Of a stretch of 64,000 nucleotides of DNA, positions 27,283 to 35,817 are shown piece after piece. A program made the translations under genes and the position numbers. The stretch lies in the NCBI GenBank assembly GCA_958439195.1, contig OY288170.1, positions 1-64,000 on the forward strand, read 5' to 3'. The stretch's first letter is position 1; each line of letters opens with the position of its first letter. The stretch is from an uncultured Paracoccaceae bacterium (GTDB taxonomy: Bacteria; Pseudomonadota; Alphaproteobacteria; Rhodobacterales; Rhodobacteraceae). The notes beneath the pieces are model-generated. The model saw only the letters and a list, made by a program, of their open reading frames with translations, made no database searches and was not told the origin of the DNA.

Positions 27283-28095
27283 TTAATCCCCGCCAAACAC
27301 CGGCATCTCCTTCGCCACAAAGGCGTGGTAGGCCCGCTCGAAATCGCGCGTCTGCATGCAAATGGCCTGTGCCTGCGCCTCGGCCTCGATCGCCTGCTCC
27401 AATCCCATGTTCCATTCCTGGTTCAACTGCGTCTTTGTCATCCCATGCGCAAAGGTCGGCCCCGCCGCCAGTTGCCGCGCCAAGGCCATCGCCGCCGCCT
27501 CCAACTCCTCCGCCGGATGCAAAGCGTTCCAGAACCCCCAGCGTTCACCTTCTTCGGCGCGCATCACCCGCCCGGTATAGAGCAGTTCCGCCGCCCGCCC
27601 CTGCCCCACGATCCGGGGCAGCATTGCACAGGCGCCCATGTCGCATCCCGCCAACCCCACGCGGGTGAACAGAAAGGCGCATTTCGCCGCCGGGGTCGCC
27701 AACCGCAGGTCCGACGCCATCGCCATGATCGCGCCCGCCCCCACGCAAACCCCATCCACCGCCGCGATGATGGGCTTGCCGCAGCCGATCATCGCCTTGA
27801 CCAGATCGCCGGTCATGCGGGTAAAGGCCAAAAGCTCCTTCATCTCCATGCCGACCAGCGGGCCGATGATGTCATGCACATCGCCGCCGGAACAGAAATT
27901 CCCGCCATGCGATGCCAACACCACCACATCCACATCCGTCGCATAAACCAGCGCGCGAAAGGTATCGCGCAACTCGGCATAACTCTCGAATGTCAGCGGG
28001 TTCTTCCGCTCGGGCCGGTTCAGCCGCACCACGGCGACGCGGTCCACCACCTCCCACAGGAAATGCACGGGCCTCAGCCCCGCCATCGCCGCCAT
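27283..28095 (-). CDS. Enoyl-CoA hydratase/isomerase family protein
   Basis: The 270-residue crotonase-fold protein has the oxyanion motifs GGNFCSGGDVHDIIGPLV and KPIIAAVDGVCVGAGAIMAM. It would hydrate or cleave a ring-derived CoA ester. ATG 28095 overlaps the marR stop as TGATG; GTG 28098 is the alternative. It is fourth in the minus-strand operon. A second hydratase lies on the opposite strand beyond the divergent promoter, so the two probably act at different steps. Confidence 0.9.
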   Translation of the reverse strand: MAAMAGLRPVHFLWEVVDRVAVVRLNRPERKNPLTFESYAELRDTFRALVYATDVDVVVLASHGGNFCSGGDVHDIIGPLVGMEMKELLAFTRMTGDLVKAMIGCGKPIIAAVDGVCVGAGAIMAMASDLRLATPAAKCAFLFTRVGLAGCDMGACAMLPRIVGQGRAAELLYTGRVMRAEEGERWGFWNALHPAEELEAAAMALARQLAAGPTFAHGMTKTQLNQEWNMGLEQAIEAEAQAQAICMQTRDFERAYHAFVAKEMPVFGGD

Positions 28096-28559
28096 CACAC
28101 GCCCCCCATACGTTTCAGAATATCGGTCAGCGCATCCAGATCAGCCTCGGACAGGTTGGCAAAACGCCGCGACACCTCGGCTTCATGCCCGGCGGCCAAC
28201 ACCTCGAACTGTGCCAGACCTTCGGGCGTCAGCGCCACAAACACCGTGCGCCGGTCCGTCTCCGACGGGGTCCGCCGCACCAGCCCATCCTTTTCCAGCC
28301 GGTCCACGACCGTGGTCGCGTTGCCGTTCGATACCAGCAGCATCCGGCTCAACTCGCTCATCGTCACACCGTCACGGCGCCGATACAGCGCCGCCATCAC
28401 GTCAAAGCGTGGCAGCGTCGTGTGATGTTGCAGCCGCAGGAATTCGCGCAGGTCGCTTTCCGCCACCCGCGTCACGCCCAACAGCCGGATCCACATCTTC
28501 AGCCGCCGTTTCGACAACGGGTCCGCCTTCGGTTGATGGTCAGATCTCGGTGCGTTCAT
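28095..28559 (-). CDS. MarR family transcriptional regulator
   Basis: The 154-residue winged-helix protein has the MarR DNA-binding core (MSELSRMLLVSNGNATTVVD; RLEKDGLVRRTPSETDRRTV). Regulators of this family in aromatic catabolism usually repress until an aryl-CoA or acid binds. It is inside the operon, overlapping the SDR gene by ATGA, so it probably controls itself. The palindrome and repeats at 31642-31697 are the obvious target. ATG 28559 was chosen because of that overlap and because the upstream extension lies wholly in the SDR gene. Confidence 0.92.
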   Translation of the reverse strand: MNAPRSDHQPKADPLSKRRLKMWIRLLGVTRVAESDLREFLRLQHHTTLPRFDVMAALYRRRDGVTMSELSRMLLVSNGNATTVVDRLEKDGLVRRTPSETDRRTVFVALTPEGLAQFEVLAAGHEAEVSRRFANLSEADLDALTDILKRMGGV

Positions 28560-29299
28560 GCCTCTCCCCCCGAAATCACGATGCCCTGCCCATTCACGCC
28601 CGCCGCCCCGTCGGACGCAAGCCAAAGTGCCGCCGATGTCACCTCATTGGGGCGATAGAGCCTGTTTTGCGGGCTGATCCCCTCCAGCGCCGCCCGTGCC
28701 TCGGCCAAGGTCCGCCCGGTCTTTTCCGCGATCACCTTGATGGAATGCTCGGTCATCTCGGTGTCCAGAAAGCCGGGGCAGATCGCGTTCACCGTCACCG
28801 GACCCCGCGCCACCTCCAGCGCCAGCGACCGCACGATCCCCATCACCCCATGCTTGGCCGCCGCATAGGGGGCCACCTTGGCATAGCCCTTCACCCCCGC
28901 CGTCGACGCCACCGCAATCAACCGACCCCAACCGTCAAACTGCCGCATCCCTTCCCGAAAGGTCAGGAACACCCCCGTCAGGTTCACCGCCAGCATCGCG
29001 TTCCACTGTTCCAGCGTTGTCCGCGCAAAGGGCGCGGAATCCGCCTGCCCCGCATTGGCGATGACCACATCCACCCGCCCCGCCTGCGCAAACAGCGCCT
29101 GAACCGATGCCTCGTCCGTCACATCGCAGGGCAGCGCGCGGATCGCCCCATGCTGCGCCGCCACCCCCTCCAGCGCGGCCACCCGCCGCCCGCAGATCAC
29201 CACTTCGGCGGCACCGGCACGGGCAAAGCCCAGCGCAAGGTCCGCCCCCGCACCCGACCCGCCCCCGGTAACCAGAACCCGCCGTCCCGTGATGCTCAT
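28556..29299 (-). CDS. SDR family NAD(P)-dependent oxidoreductase
   Basis: The 247-residue short-chain dehydrogenase has the cofactor motif VLVTGGGSGAGADLALGFA, the NAG motif (IANAG), catalytic Ser in AVASTAGV and the YxxxK motif in APYAAAKHG. SDR enzymes occur in the Azoarcus 2-aminobenzoate clusters, where they follow the monooxygenase/reductase step. It starts inside the stop of the monooxygenase/reductase gene (ATGA), so the two are coupled. Confidence 0.9.
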   Translation of the reverse strand: MSITGRRVLVTGGGSGAGADLALGFARAGAAEVVICGRRVAALEGVAAQHGAIRALPCDVTDEASVQALFAQAGRVDVVIANAGQADSAPFARTTLEQWNAMLAVNLTGVFLTFREGMRQFDGWGRLIAVASTAGVKGYAKVAPYAAAKHGVMGIVRSLALEVARGPVTVNAICPGFLDTEMTEHSIKVIAEKTGRTLAEARAALEGISPQNRLYRPNEVTSAALWLASDGAAGVNGQGIVISGGEA

Positions 29300-31581
29300 G
29301 CCCGGATCACCTCGACCGTCTTTTGCTGCAACCGCCGCATCTGGTCGCGCCCGGCCAGATAGGGCAGCGGCCATTCGGTCGCAGCATCGCCCATCGCAAC
29401 GGCGGCGTGAAGTGTCCAATAGGGATCGGCCAGATGCGGCCGCGCCAGACACACCAGATCGGCCCGCCCGGCCAGCAGGATGGAATTCACATGGTCGGGT
29501 TCGGTGATATTGCCCACCGCCATCGTGGCAATCCCCGCCTCGTTGCGGATGCGGTCCGAAAACGGCGTCTGGAACATCCGGCCATAGACGGGCCGCGCCT
29601 CCACCGATGTCTGCCCGGCCGACACGTCGATGATATCCGCCCCCGCGCCTGCAAACATCCGCGCGATCTGAACCGCCTCATCCGGCGTCACGCCCTCATC
29701 CCCCACCCAGTCGGTGGCCGAGATACGCACCGACATCGGCTTCTCCTCGCCCCAGGCCGCCCGCATGGCGCGCAGCACCTCCAAAGGCCATCGCATCCGG
29801 TTCTCCAGACGGCCACCATAGGCATCCGTGCGGATGTTCGATTTCGGGCTGATGAAGGAGGAAACCAGATAGCCATGCGCCGCATGCAGTTCGATCATGT
29901 CAAACCCGGCCCGTTTCGCCATTTCGGTAGCCGCCACAAACTCCGCCGTCACCGCCTCCATATCCGCCCGCGTCATTTCACGCGGCATGGCATTTCGCGC
30001 TGACCACGGCAGCGCCGAAGGCCCGATGATCTCCCAATTCCCTGCGGGCAAAGGCGCGTCGCCCTCTTCCCAACCCACCTGCGTGCTGGCCTTCCGCCCC
30101 GCATGGCCGATCTGGCAGCAGATCCGCGCGTCGGTTTCCGCATGAACGAAATCCACCACCCGCTTCCACGCCGCCTCATGCTCTGGCGCATATAACCCCG
30201 GACAACCCGGCGTGATGCGCCCCTGCGCCGAGGTGCAGGTCATTTCCGTATAAACCAGCCCCGCGCCCCCCTTGGCCCGTTCGCCGTAATGCACCAGATG
30301 CCAATCCGTCGGGCAGCCCTCCACCGCCTTGTATTGCGCCATCGGTGACACGACGACGCGGTTCTTCAGCGCCATATTGCGCAGGCGGAACGGCGCGAAC
30401 ATCGGCCTGCGCCCTTTCATTCCACCCGCCTGTTCCTGAAACCAATCCTCGGTCCGGCCCAGCCATTCCGGGTCGCGCAACCGCAGGTTTTCGTGCCCGA
30501 TCCGCTGGCTGCGCGTCAGCAGCGAATAGGCAAACTGTTCCGGCGGCAGGTCCAGATAGCGTTCCACCTGTTCAAACCATTCAAGGCTGTTGCGCGCCGC
30601 CGATTGCAGGCGCAACACCTCCACCCGCCGCTCATCCTGATACCGCTGAAAGGCCGCCTGCATATCGGGTTCCGAATGCAGGTATTCCGCCAGTGCAATC
30701 GCACTGTCAAACGCCAGCCGCGTGCCGGATCCGATGGAAAAATGCCCCGTCGCCGCCGCATCCCCCATCAGCACCACGTTTTCATGAAACCACGTCCCGC
30801 ACACCACGCGGGGGAAATTCATCCACACCGCCGACCCACGCAGATGCGCCGCGTTGGAAATCAGCGCATGCCCACCCAGATGCCGCGCGAAAATCTGGCG
30901 GCAGGTTTCCACCGTGTCCTCCTTGGACATGTCGGCAAAACCCCACTTGTCCCAGGTATCCTGCGCCATTTCGACGATGAAGGTCGCGGTTTTGTCATCG
31001 AATTGATAGGCATGCGCCCAGACCCAGCCATGCTCGGTCTTCTCAAAAATGAACGTGAACGCATCGTCAAATTTCTGCTCTGTCCCCAGCCAGACGAACT
31101 TGCACAGCCGCATGTCGATATCGGGCTGGAACACGCTTTCATATTCCCGCCGCACCGCCGAATTGATGCCGTCACAGGCCACCACGATGTCATACTCGCG
31201 GCGGTATTCCTCGGCCGATTTGAACTCCGTCTCGAATTGCAGATCGACACCCAATTCCCGCGCCCGCGCCTGCAACAGGATCAGCATCTGCTTGCGCCCG
31301 ATGCCCGCAAACCCATGCCCGCCCGATACCGTGCGCACCCCATCATGCACCACGGCAATATCATCCCAATAGGCGAAATGGTCCCGGATCGACTGGGTGG
31401 ATACCGGATCATTCCGCGCCATCCGCCCCAGCGCATCATCCGACAGCACCACCCCCCAGCCAAAGGTGTCGTTGGCCCGGTTCCGCTCCAGCACGGTGAT
31501 CTGATGGCCCGGATCGCGCAGCTTCATCGAAATGGCAAAATAAAGTCCGGCAGGCCCGCCACCCAGACACAGTATCTTCAT
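29296..31581 (-). CDS. Two-domain flavin monooxygenase/OYE protein, 2-aminobenzoyl-CoA monooxygenase/reductase type
   Basis: The 761-residue protein joins an N-terminal FAD monooxygenase (MKILCLGGGPAGLYFAISMK at 1-20) to a C-terminal old-yellow-enzyme FMN domain from about residue 395 (RRPMFAPFRLRNMALKNRVV; GLVYTEMTCTSAQGRITPG). This fusion is typical of 2-aminobenzoyl-CoA monooxygenase/reductase, which hydroxylates and then reduces the ring of the CoA ester; databases also label relatives salicylyl-CoA 5-hydroxylase. With a CoA ligase, SDR and beta-oxidation genes next to it, anthranilate is the better guess. It is first in the seven-gene minus-strand operon, and the operator region precedes it. 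Confidence 0.88.
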   Translation of the reverse strand: MKILCLGGGPAGLYFAISMKLRDPGHQITVLERNRANDTFGWGVVLSDDALGRMARNDPVSTQSIRDHFAYWDDIAVVHDGVRTVSGGHGFAGIGRKQMLILLQARARELGVDLQFETEFKSAEEYRREYDIVVACDGINSAVRREYESVFQPDIDMRLCKFVWLGTEQKFDDAFTFIFEKTEHGWVWAHAYQFDDKTATFIVEMAQDTWDKWGFADMSKEDTVETCRQIFARHLGGHALISNAAHLRGSAVWMNFPRVVCGTWFHENVVLMGDAAATGHFSIGSGTRLAFDSAIALAEYLHSEPDMQAAFQRYQDERRVEVLRLQSAARNSLEWFEQVERYLDLPPEQFAYSLLTRSQRIGHENLRLRDPEWLGRTEDWFQEQAGGMKGRRPMFAPFRLRNMALKNRVVVSPMAQYKAVEGCPTDWHLVHYGERAKGGAGLVYTEMTCTSAQGRITPGCPGLYAPEHEAAWKRVVDFVHAETDARICCQIGHAGRKASTQVGWEEGDAPLPAGNWEIIGPSALPWSARNAMPREMTRADMEAVTAEFVAATEMAKRAGFDMIELHAAHGYLVSSFISPKSNIRTDAYGGRLENRMRWPLEVLRAMRAAWGEEKPMSVRISATDWVGDEGVTPDEAVQIARMFAGAGADIIDVSAGQTSVEARPVYGRMFQTPFSDRIRNEAGIATMAVGNITEPDHVNSILLAGRADLVCLARPHLADPYWTLHAAVAMGDAATEWPLPYLAGRDQMRRLQQKTVEVIRA

Positions 31582-31641
31582 CGCCCAAATCCCAGATGGC
31601 GCGGGATGCGCCCGTCGTTAAAAGCTACACCGCCTCAAAAC

Positions 31642-31697
31642 AATTTCAAGTTTGAAATTTTCGGGCTTGAAATTTTCGGGCTTGAAATTTTCCGGGC
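31642..31697. promoter_or_regulatory. Palindrome plus three tandem 15-bp repeats between divergent catabolic operons
   Basis: The 135 bases between the divergent starts (31581 and 31717) hold AATTTCAAGTTTGAAATT (31642-31659), an 18-bp palindrome with a 2-base centre. Overlapping it are three tandem copies of TTGAAATTTTCGGGC at 31652-31666, 31667-31681 and 31682-31697, the last with one extra C. Each copy repeats the palindrome half-site TTGAAATT. This is the likely binding array of the operon's MarR protein, controlling both directions. Confidence 0.75.
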
Positions 31698-31716
31698 ACG
31701 GGCGAAGATCGGGATC

Positions 31717-32472
31717 ATGGACCTGATCATCGACCAGATAGGGGGATGGGCGCGCCTGACCCTGAACCGCCCGGCGCAGAAAAACGCGCTGAACACCGCG
31801 CTGCTGGCGGCGCTGGCCGATGCGCTCACCGCCTTCGCCTCCGACCCCGCCACATGCGCCGTCCTGCTGACCGGGGCCGAAGGCAATTTCGCCGCCGGGG
31901 CCGATATCACCGAAATTGAACATAAAACCAGCCATGACGCCGCCGCCGACCCGCGAAAAGGCCATTGGGCCGCGATCCGCGCCTTTCCCAAACCCCTTGT
32001 CGCGGCGGTGGATGGCTTTGCCCTTGGCGGTGGCTTTGAACTGGCGCTGATGGCCGACCTTATGGTGCTTGGCCCCACCGCCCGCCTTGGCCTGCCGGAA
32101 ACCAACCTTGGCCTGATCCCCGGCGCAGGCGGCGGCCAGCGCCTGATGGCGCTTGCCGGCCGCGCCCGTGCCATGCGCATGGTCCTGACCGGTGAGGTGA
32201 TCGACGCCGCCACCGCCCATGACTGGGGCATCGCCACCCATCTGGCCGACGGCCCCGCATCCGATATGGCCGAACCGCTGACCGCACGCCTTGCCACCCG
32301 CGCGCCCCTCGCGCTAATGGCCGCCAAGGCCGCGCTGATCGCGGGCGAAGAAAAGACCCTCGCCCTGGCCGAAGAACGCGCCCGATTTGAATTTCTGCTT
32401 GATACCAATGACAAGGCCGAAGGCATCCGCGCCTTCCGCGCCCGCACCAGACCGGAGTTCAACGGGACATGA
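31717..32472 (+). CDS. Enoyl-CoA hydratase (PaaF-like)
   Basis: The 251-residue crotonase-fold protein has GAEGNFAAGADITEIEH and KPLVAAVDGFALGGGFELAL, with Glu in LGLPETNLGLIPGAGGGQRL matching the catalytic acid area of true hydratases. It would hydrate a 2,3-dehydroadipyl-CoA-like product of ring cleavage. ATG 31717 is the first start after the repeat array; the long frame upstream is antisense to the monooxygenase gene. Its end overlaps the next gene by ATGA. Confidence 0.92.
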   Translation: MDLIIDQIGGWARLTLNRPAQKNALNTALLAALADALTAFASDPATCAVLLTGAEGNFAAGADITEIEHKTSHDAAADPRKGHWAAIRAFPKPLVAAVDGFALGGGFELALMADLMVLGPTARLGLPETNLGLIPGAGGGQRLMALAGRARAMRMVLTGEVIDAATAHDWGIATHLADGPASDMAEPLTARLATRAPLALMAAKAALIAGEEKTLALAEERARFEFLLDTNDKAEGIRAFRARTRPEFNGT

Positions 32473-33575
32473 CCATCGGCATCATCGGCCTTGGCGCCAT
32501 GGGCCTTGGCATCGCGCAGGTCTATGCCGCCGCAGGACACACCATCCGCGCCACCGATGCCAGCACCGATGCCCGCCACACCGCCCCCGCGCGCCTGGCC
32601 GCCAGCCTTGCCCCGCGCGTGACCAAAGGCACCATGACCAAGGCAGACCGCGATGCCATCCTCTCCCGCCTGCGCATCGTCGACCGCATCGAAGACATCG
32701 CCCCCGCCGATCTTGTGATCGAGGCGGTGGTAGAACGCCTCGCCGTGAAGCAGGCCGTGTTTTCGGTTCTGGAACCGCTCTTGTCACCCCATGCGGTGCT
32801 GGCCACCAACACCTCATCCCTGTCTATCGCGGCCATTGCGCAGGGCCTGCCCCGGCCAGACCGCCTGCTCGGCCTGCATTTCTTCAACCCCGCGCCCGTC
32901 ATGCGCCTTGTGGAACTGATCCCACACGCCACCACCGCCCCCGACGCGATCGCCAAGGCGCGCACCCTGACCGAAGCCGCTGGTAAGACCGTCATCCAAT
33001 GCGCCGACCGCCCGGGATTCATCGTCAACCGCTGCGCCCGCCCCTACTATGGCGAGGCGCTTGCCCTTCTGGAAGAAGGCCGCAGCGCGGGCGAGATTGA
33101 CGCCGCCCTGATGGCCGCAGGTTATCGCCTTGGCCCCTTTGCCCTGATCGACCTGATCGGCGCCGACATCAACTTGGCCGCCACCGAAGGCCTGTCCGCC
33201 GCCATGAACCATCACCCGCGCTATCACGTCTTTGACGCGCTCAGGGCGCAGGTGGCGCGCGGCGATCTGGGCCGCAAAACCGGGCAGGGCTTCCTCTTTC
33301 CCGCGCCCGCCCCGCCCCCGCCACAGGATGCCGCCACCATCGCCCTGCGGATCGAGTCAACCCTGATCAATGAGGCGGCATGGCTGCGCGCCGAAGGCGG
33401 CACCTCTGCCGATGGCATCGACACCGCGATGCAACTGGGCCTGAACTTCCCCCACGGCCCCCATGCCGCACTTGCCCATCACGGGCGCGACCGCGTGCTT
33501 GCCACCCTGTCCGCACTGGAACAGGCCGCCCCGCCGCACCTGAAACGGCGCTACCTGCCGGCACCGGGCCTGTAA
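32469..33575 (+). CDS. 3-hydroxyacyl-CoA dehydrogenase (PaaH-like)
   Basis: The 368-residue NAD enzyme oxidises a 3-hydroxyacyl-CoA to the 3-oxo form. The NAD motif IGIIGLGAMGLGIAQVYAAA is at the N-terminus, the family signature GLHFFNPAPVMRLVELI lies mid-protein, and the C-terminal helical domain has GYRLGPFALIDLIGADIN. It has one long and one short C-terminal segment, shorter than many PaaH proteins. It is co-transcribed with the hydratase, and together they complete beta-oxidation of the ring-derived chain. A thiolase is not in the window. Confidence 0.92.
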   Translation: MTIGIIGLGAMGLGIAQVYAAAGHTIRATDASTDARHTAPARLAASLAPRVTKGTMTKADRDAILSRLRIVDRIEDIAPADLVIEAVVERLAVKQAVFSVLEPLLSPHAVLATNTSSLSIAAIAQGLPRPDRLLGLHFFNPAPVMRLVELIPHATTAPDAIAKARTLTEAAGKTVIQCADRPGFIVNRCARPYYGEALALLEEGRSAGEIDAALMAAGYRLGPFALIDLIGADINLAATEGLSAAMNHHPRYHVFDALRAQVARGDLGRKTGQGFLFPAPAPPPPQDAATIALRIESTLINEAAWLRAEGGTSADGIDTAMQLGLNFPHGPHAALAHHGRDRVLATLSALEQAAPPHLKRRYLPAPGL

Positions 33576-33642
33576 CCAGCCGCGGCCCCTTGCACCCTCC
33601 CCCCATCTGCCGCTGCACTGCGGAATGCCGCAACGCGGCGAA

Positions 33643-33672
33643 TTGACATTGAACGATTATGTCCTCTATGGA
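33643..33672 (+). promoter_or_regulatory. Candidate sigma-70 promoter of ecm
   Basis: TTGACA (33643-33648) and TATGGA (33667-33672) are 18 bases apart. Transcription would start near 33679, which excludes an in-frame ATG at 33672 and supports ATG 33717. Confidence 0.45.
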
Positions 33673-33716
33673 TGCATCAGCGAAAGAAAATTGCCGAACT
33701 GATTCAGGAGGCCGCC

Positions 33717-35684
33717 ATGACCCCGCCCAAGAAAGAAGCGCCCTGGCTCTTCCGCACCTATGCCGGTCACTCCACCGCCCGCGCCTCCAACGCGCTTTAC
33801 CGCAACAACCTGTCGCGCGGGCAGACGGGCCTTTCCGTGGCCTTCGACCTGCCTACCCAGACGGGCTATGACAGCGACCACGAACTCGCCCGCGGCGAGG
33901 TGGGCAAGGTCGGCGTCCCCGTCGCCCATTTGGGCGACATGCGCACCCTGTTCGACCAGATCCCGCTGGATCAGATGAACACCTCGATGACGATCAACGC
34001 CACCGCCCCTTGGCTGCTGGCCCTTTACATCGCCGTGGCCGAAGAACAGGGGGCCGATATCTCCGCCCTGCAAGGCACCGTGCAGAACGACATCATCAAG
34101 GAATATCTCTCGCGCGGCACCTATATTTGCCCGCCCAAGCCCTCGCTCCGCATGATCACCGACGTCGCGGCCTATACGCAGAAGCACCTGCCGAAATGGA
34201 ACCCGATGAACGTCTGCTCCTACCACCTGCAAGAGGCAGGGGCGACGCCCGAACAAGAACTGGCCTTCGCGTTGGCCACCGCCTGCGCCGTGCTGGACGA
34301 TCTGAAGGAAAAGGTCGCCCCCGCCGATTTCCCCAACATGGTGGGCCGCATCTCCTTCTTCGTGAATGCGGGCATCCGCTTTGTCACCGAACTGTGCAAG
34401 ATGCGCGCTTTCGTCGATTTGTGGGATGAAATCTGCGAAACCCGCTACGGCGTGACCGATCCGAAATACCGCCGCTTCCGCTATGGCGTGCAGGTGAACT
34501 CCCTCGGCCTCACCGAACAGCAACCCGAAAACAACGTCTACCGCATCCTGATCGAAATGCTGGCCGTCACCCTGTCGAAAAAGGCGCGCGCCCGTGCTGT
34601 CCAGCTTCCGGCCTGGAACGAGGCGCTGGGTCTGCCCCGCCCCTGGGATCAGCAATGGTCGCTCCGGATGCAGCAGATCCTCGCCTATGAAACCGACCTC
34701 TTGGAATATGACGACCTCTTCGACGGCAACCCCGCCATCGACCGCAAGGTCGCCGAACTGAAAGACGGCGCGCGGCAGGAACTGGCCACGATCGACGCGA
34801 TGGGCGGCGCTGTCGCCGCCATCGACTACATGAAAGGCCGTCTGGTCGAGGCGAACTCTGACCGCCTGTCAAAGATCGAAACAAAGGAAACCACCGTCGT
34901 CGGCGTCAACCGCTGGACCGAAGCCGCGCCCTCACCCCTCACCGCGGGCGACGGGTCGATCATGGTGGCCGATGCCGATGCCGAACGCGATCAGATCGAA
35001 CGCCTGCAAAACTGGCGCGCCACCCGCAACGACGCGCAGGTCAAGGCCGCGCTGGATGCCCTGCGTCAGGCCTGCGCCACTGGGCAAAACGTCATGCCCG
35101 CCTCTGTCGCCGCCGCCAAGGCCGGGGCCACAACCGGCGAATGGGGGGCCGTGGTCCGCGCCGCCTTTGGCGAATACCGCGCCCCCACCGGCGTGTCACG
35201 CAACCCCTCCAACCGCACCGAAGGTCTGGAACCCATCCGCGACGCCGTCGCCGCCGTCAGCGCGAAACTGGGCAAACCCTTGAAATTCCTTGTCGGAAAA
35301 CCCGGCCTTGATGGCCATTCCAACGGCGCCGAACAGATCGCCGCCCGCGCCCGCGATTGCGGCATGGACATCCATTACGAAGGCATCCGCCTGACGCCCG
35401 CCGAAATCGTCGCGGCGGCGGTGGAACAAGAGGCGCATGTCGTGGGCCTGTCCATCCTGTCAGGCAGCCACATCCCGCTGATCTCTGAAACGCTGGACCG
35501 GATGCGCGCCGCCGGCCTGTCCGACATACCGCTGATCGTCGGCGGCATCATCCCCGAAGACGATGCCGCACGCCTGCGCGCTATGGGCGTGGCCGCCGTC
35601 TACACGCCCAAGGATTTCGAACTTAACCGCATCATGATGGATATAGTTGGCTTGGTAGACCAACAATCCGTCGCCGCACAATAG
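33717..35684 (+). CDS. ecm: (2S)-Ethylmalonyl-CoA mutase
   Basis: This B12 enzyme converts ethylmalonyl-CoA to methylsuccinyl-CoA in the ethylmalonyl-CoA pathway of acetate assimilation. The 655-residue single chain has the mutase N-terminal half (PWLFRTYAGHSTARASNALY; SVAFDLPTQTGYDSDHELARG) and the C-terminal cobalamin domain with DGHSNG at 532-537, matching DxHxxG. Overall it resembles MeaA-type proteins rather than the larger methylmalonyl-CoA mutase. CAGGAGG lies 4-5 bases before ATG 33717. A long hairpin follows the stop. Acetyl-CoA from the adjacent aromatic pathway could feed it. Confidence 0.93.
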   Translation: MTPPKKEAPWLFRTYAGHSTARASNALYRNNLSRGQTGLSVAFDLPTQTGYDSDHELARGEVGKVGVPVAHLGDMRTLFDQIPLDQMNTSMTINATAPWLLALYIAVAEEQGADISALQGTVQNDIIKEYLSRGTYICPPKPSLRMITDVAAYTQKHLPKWNPMNVCSYHLQEAGATPEQELAFALATACAVLDDLKEKVAPADFPNMVGRISFFVNAGIRFVTELCKMRAFVDLWDEICETRYGVTDPKYRRFRYGVQVNSLGLTEQQPENNVYRILIEMLAVTLSKKARARAVQLPAWNEALGLPRPWDQQWSLRMQQILAYETDLLEYDDLFDGNPAIDRKVAELKDGARQELATIDAMGGAVAAIDYMKGRLVEANSDRLSKIETKETTVVGVNRWTEAAPSPLTAGDGSIMVADADAERDQIERLQNWRATRNDAQVKAALDALRQACATGQNVMPASVAAAKAGATTGEWGAVVRAAFGEYRAPTGVSRNPSNRTEGLEPIRDAVAAVSAKLGKPLKFLVGKPGLDGHSNGAEQIAARARDCGMDIHYEGIRLTPAEIVAAAVEQEAHVVGLSILSGSHIPLISETLDRMRAAGLSDIPLIVGGIIPEDDAARLRAMGVAAVYTPKDFELNRIMMDIVGLVDQQSVAAQ

Positions 35685-35706
35685 GCCAAGCCTATCCCCT
35701 GCAACA

Positions 35707-35742
35707 GGCGCGCGGATGGCGGTAAACCGTCATCCGCGCGCC
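35707..35742 (+). terminator. Strong hairpin after ecm
   Basis: A 17-bp stem with one G-U pair joins bases 35707-35723 to 35726-35742 (outer part GGCGCGCGGAT with ATCCGCGCGCC). It lies 22 bases after the ecm stop and before deoD. There is no T-tract, but the stem is the strongest in the window. Confidence 0.65.
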
Positions 35743-35817
35743 CCCGCCGACCACCGTCTGGCCCTTTTCCCCGCCGCGCCCTTGGCATAGGTTGCGCAGC
35801 AGAGCAGGGGAAAGTTC

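Noticed and set aside
29300..29452. N-terminal extension of the SDR to 298 residues
   Set aside because: It lies within the monooxygenase/reductase gene; ATG 29299 gives the normal SDR start and an ATGA overlap.
30493..31716. Upstream extension of the enoyl-CoA hydratase to 659 residues
   Set aside because: The extension is antisense to the monooxygenase/reductase gene and crosses the operator repeats; ATG 31717 fits the family.
23397..33575. Genomic island inserted at tRNA-Glu
   Set aside because: The catabolic genes start just after the tRNA, but I see no integrase and no repeat of the tRNA 3' end, and composition matches the flanks.
31717..33575. Phenylacetate (paa) pathway assignment of the hydratase/dehydrogenase pair
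   Set aside because: No epoxidase (paaABCDE), paaK or paaZ gene is present; the pair shares a control region with the aminobenzoate-type operon instead.
33717..35684. Methylmalonyl-CoA mutase as an alternative name
   Set aside because: Length (655), the single-chain MeaA-like sequence and the overall pattern fit ethylmalonyl-CoA mutase better; methylmalonyl-CoA mutase is normally longer.
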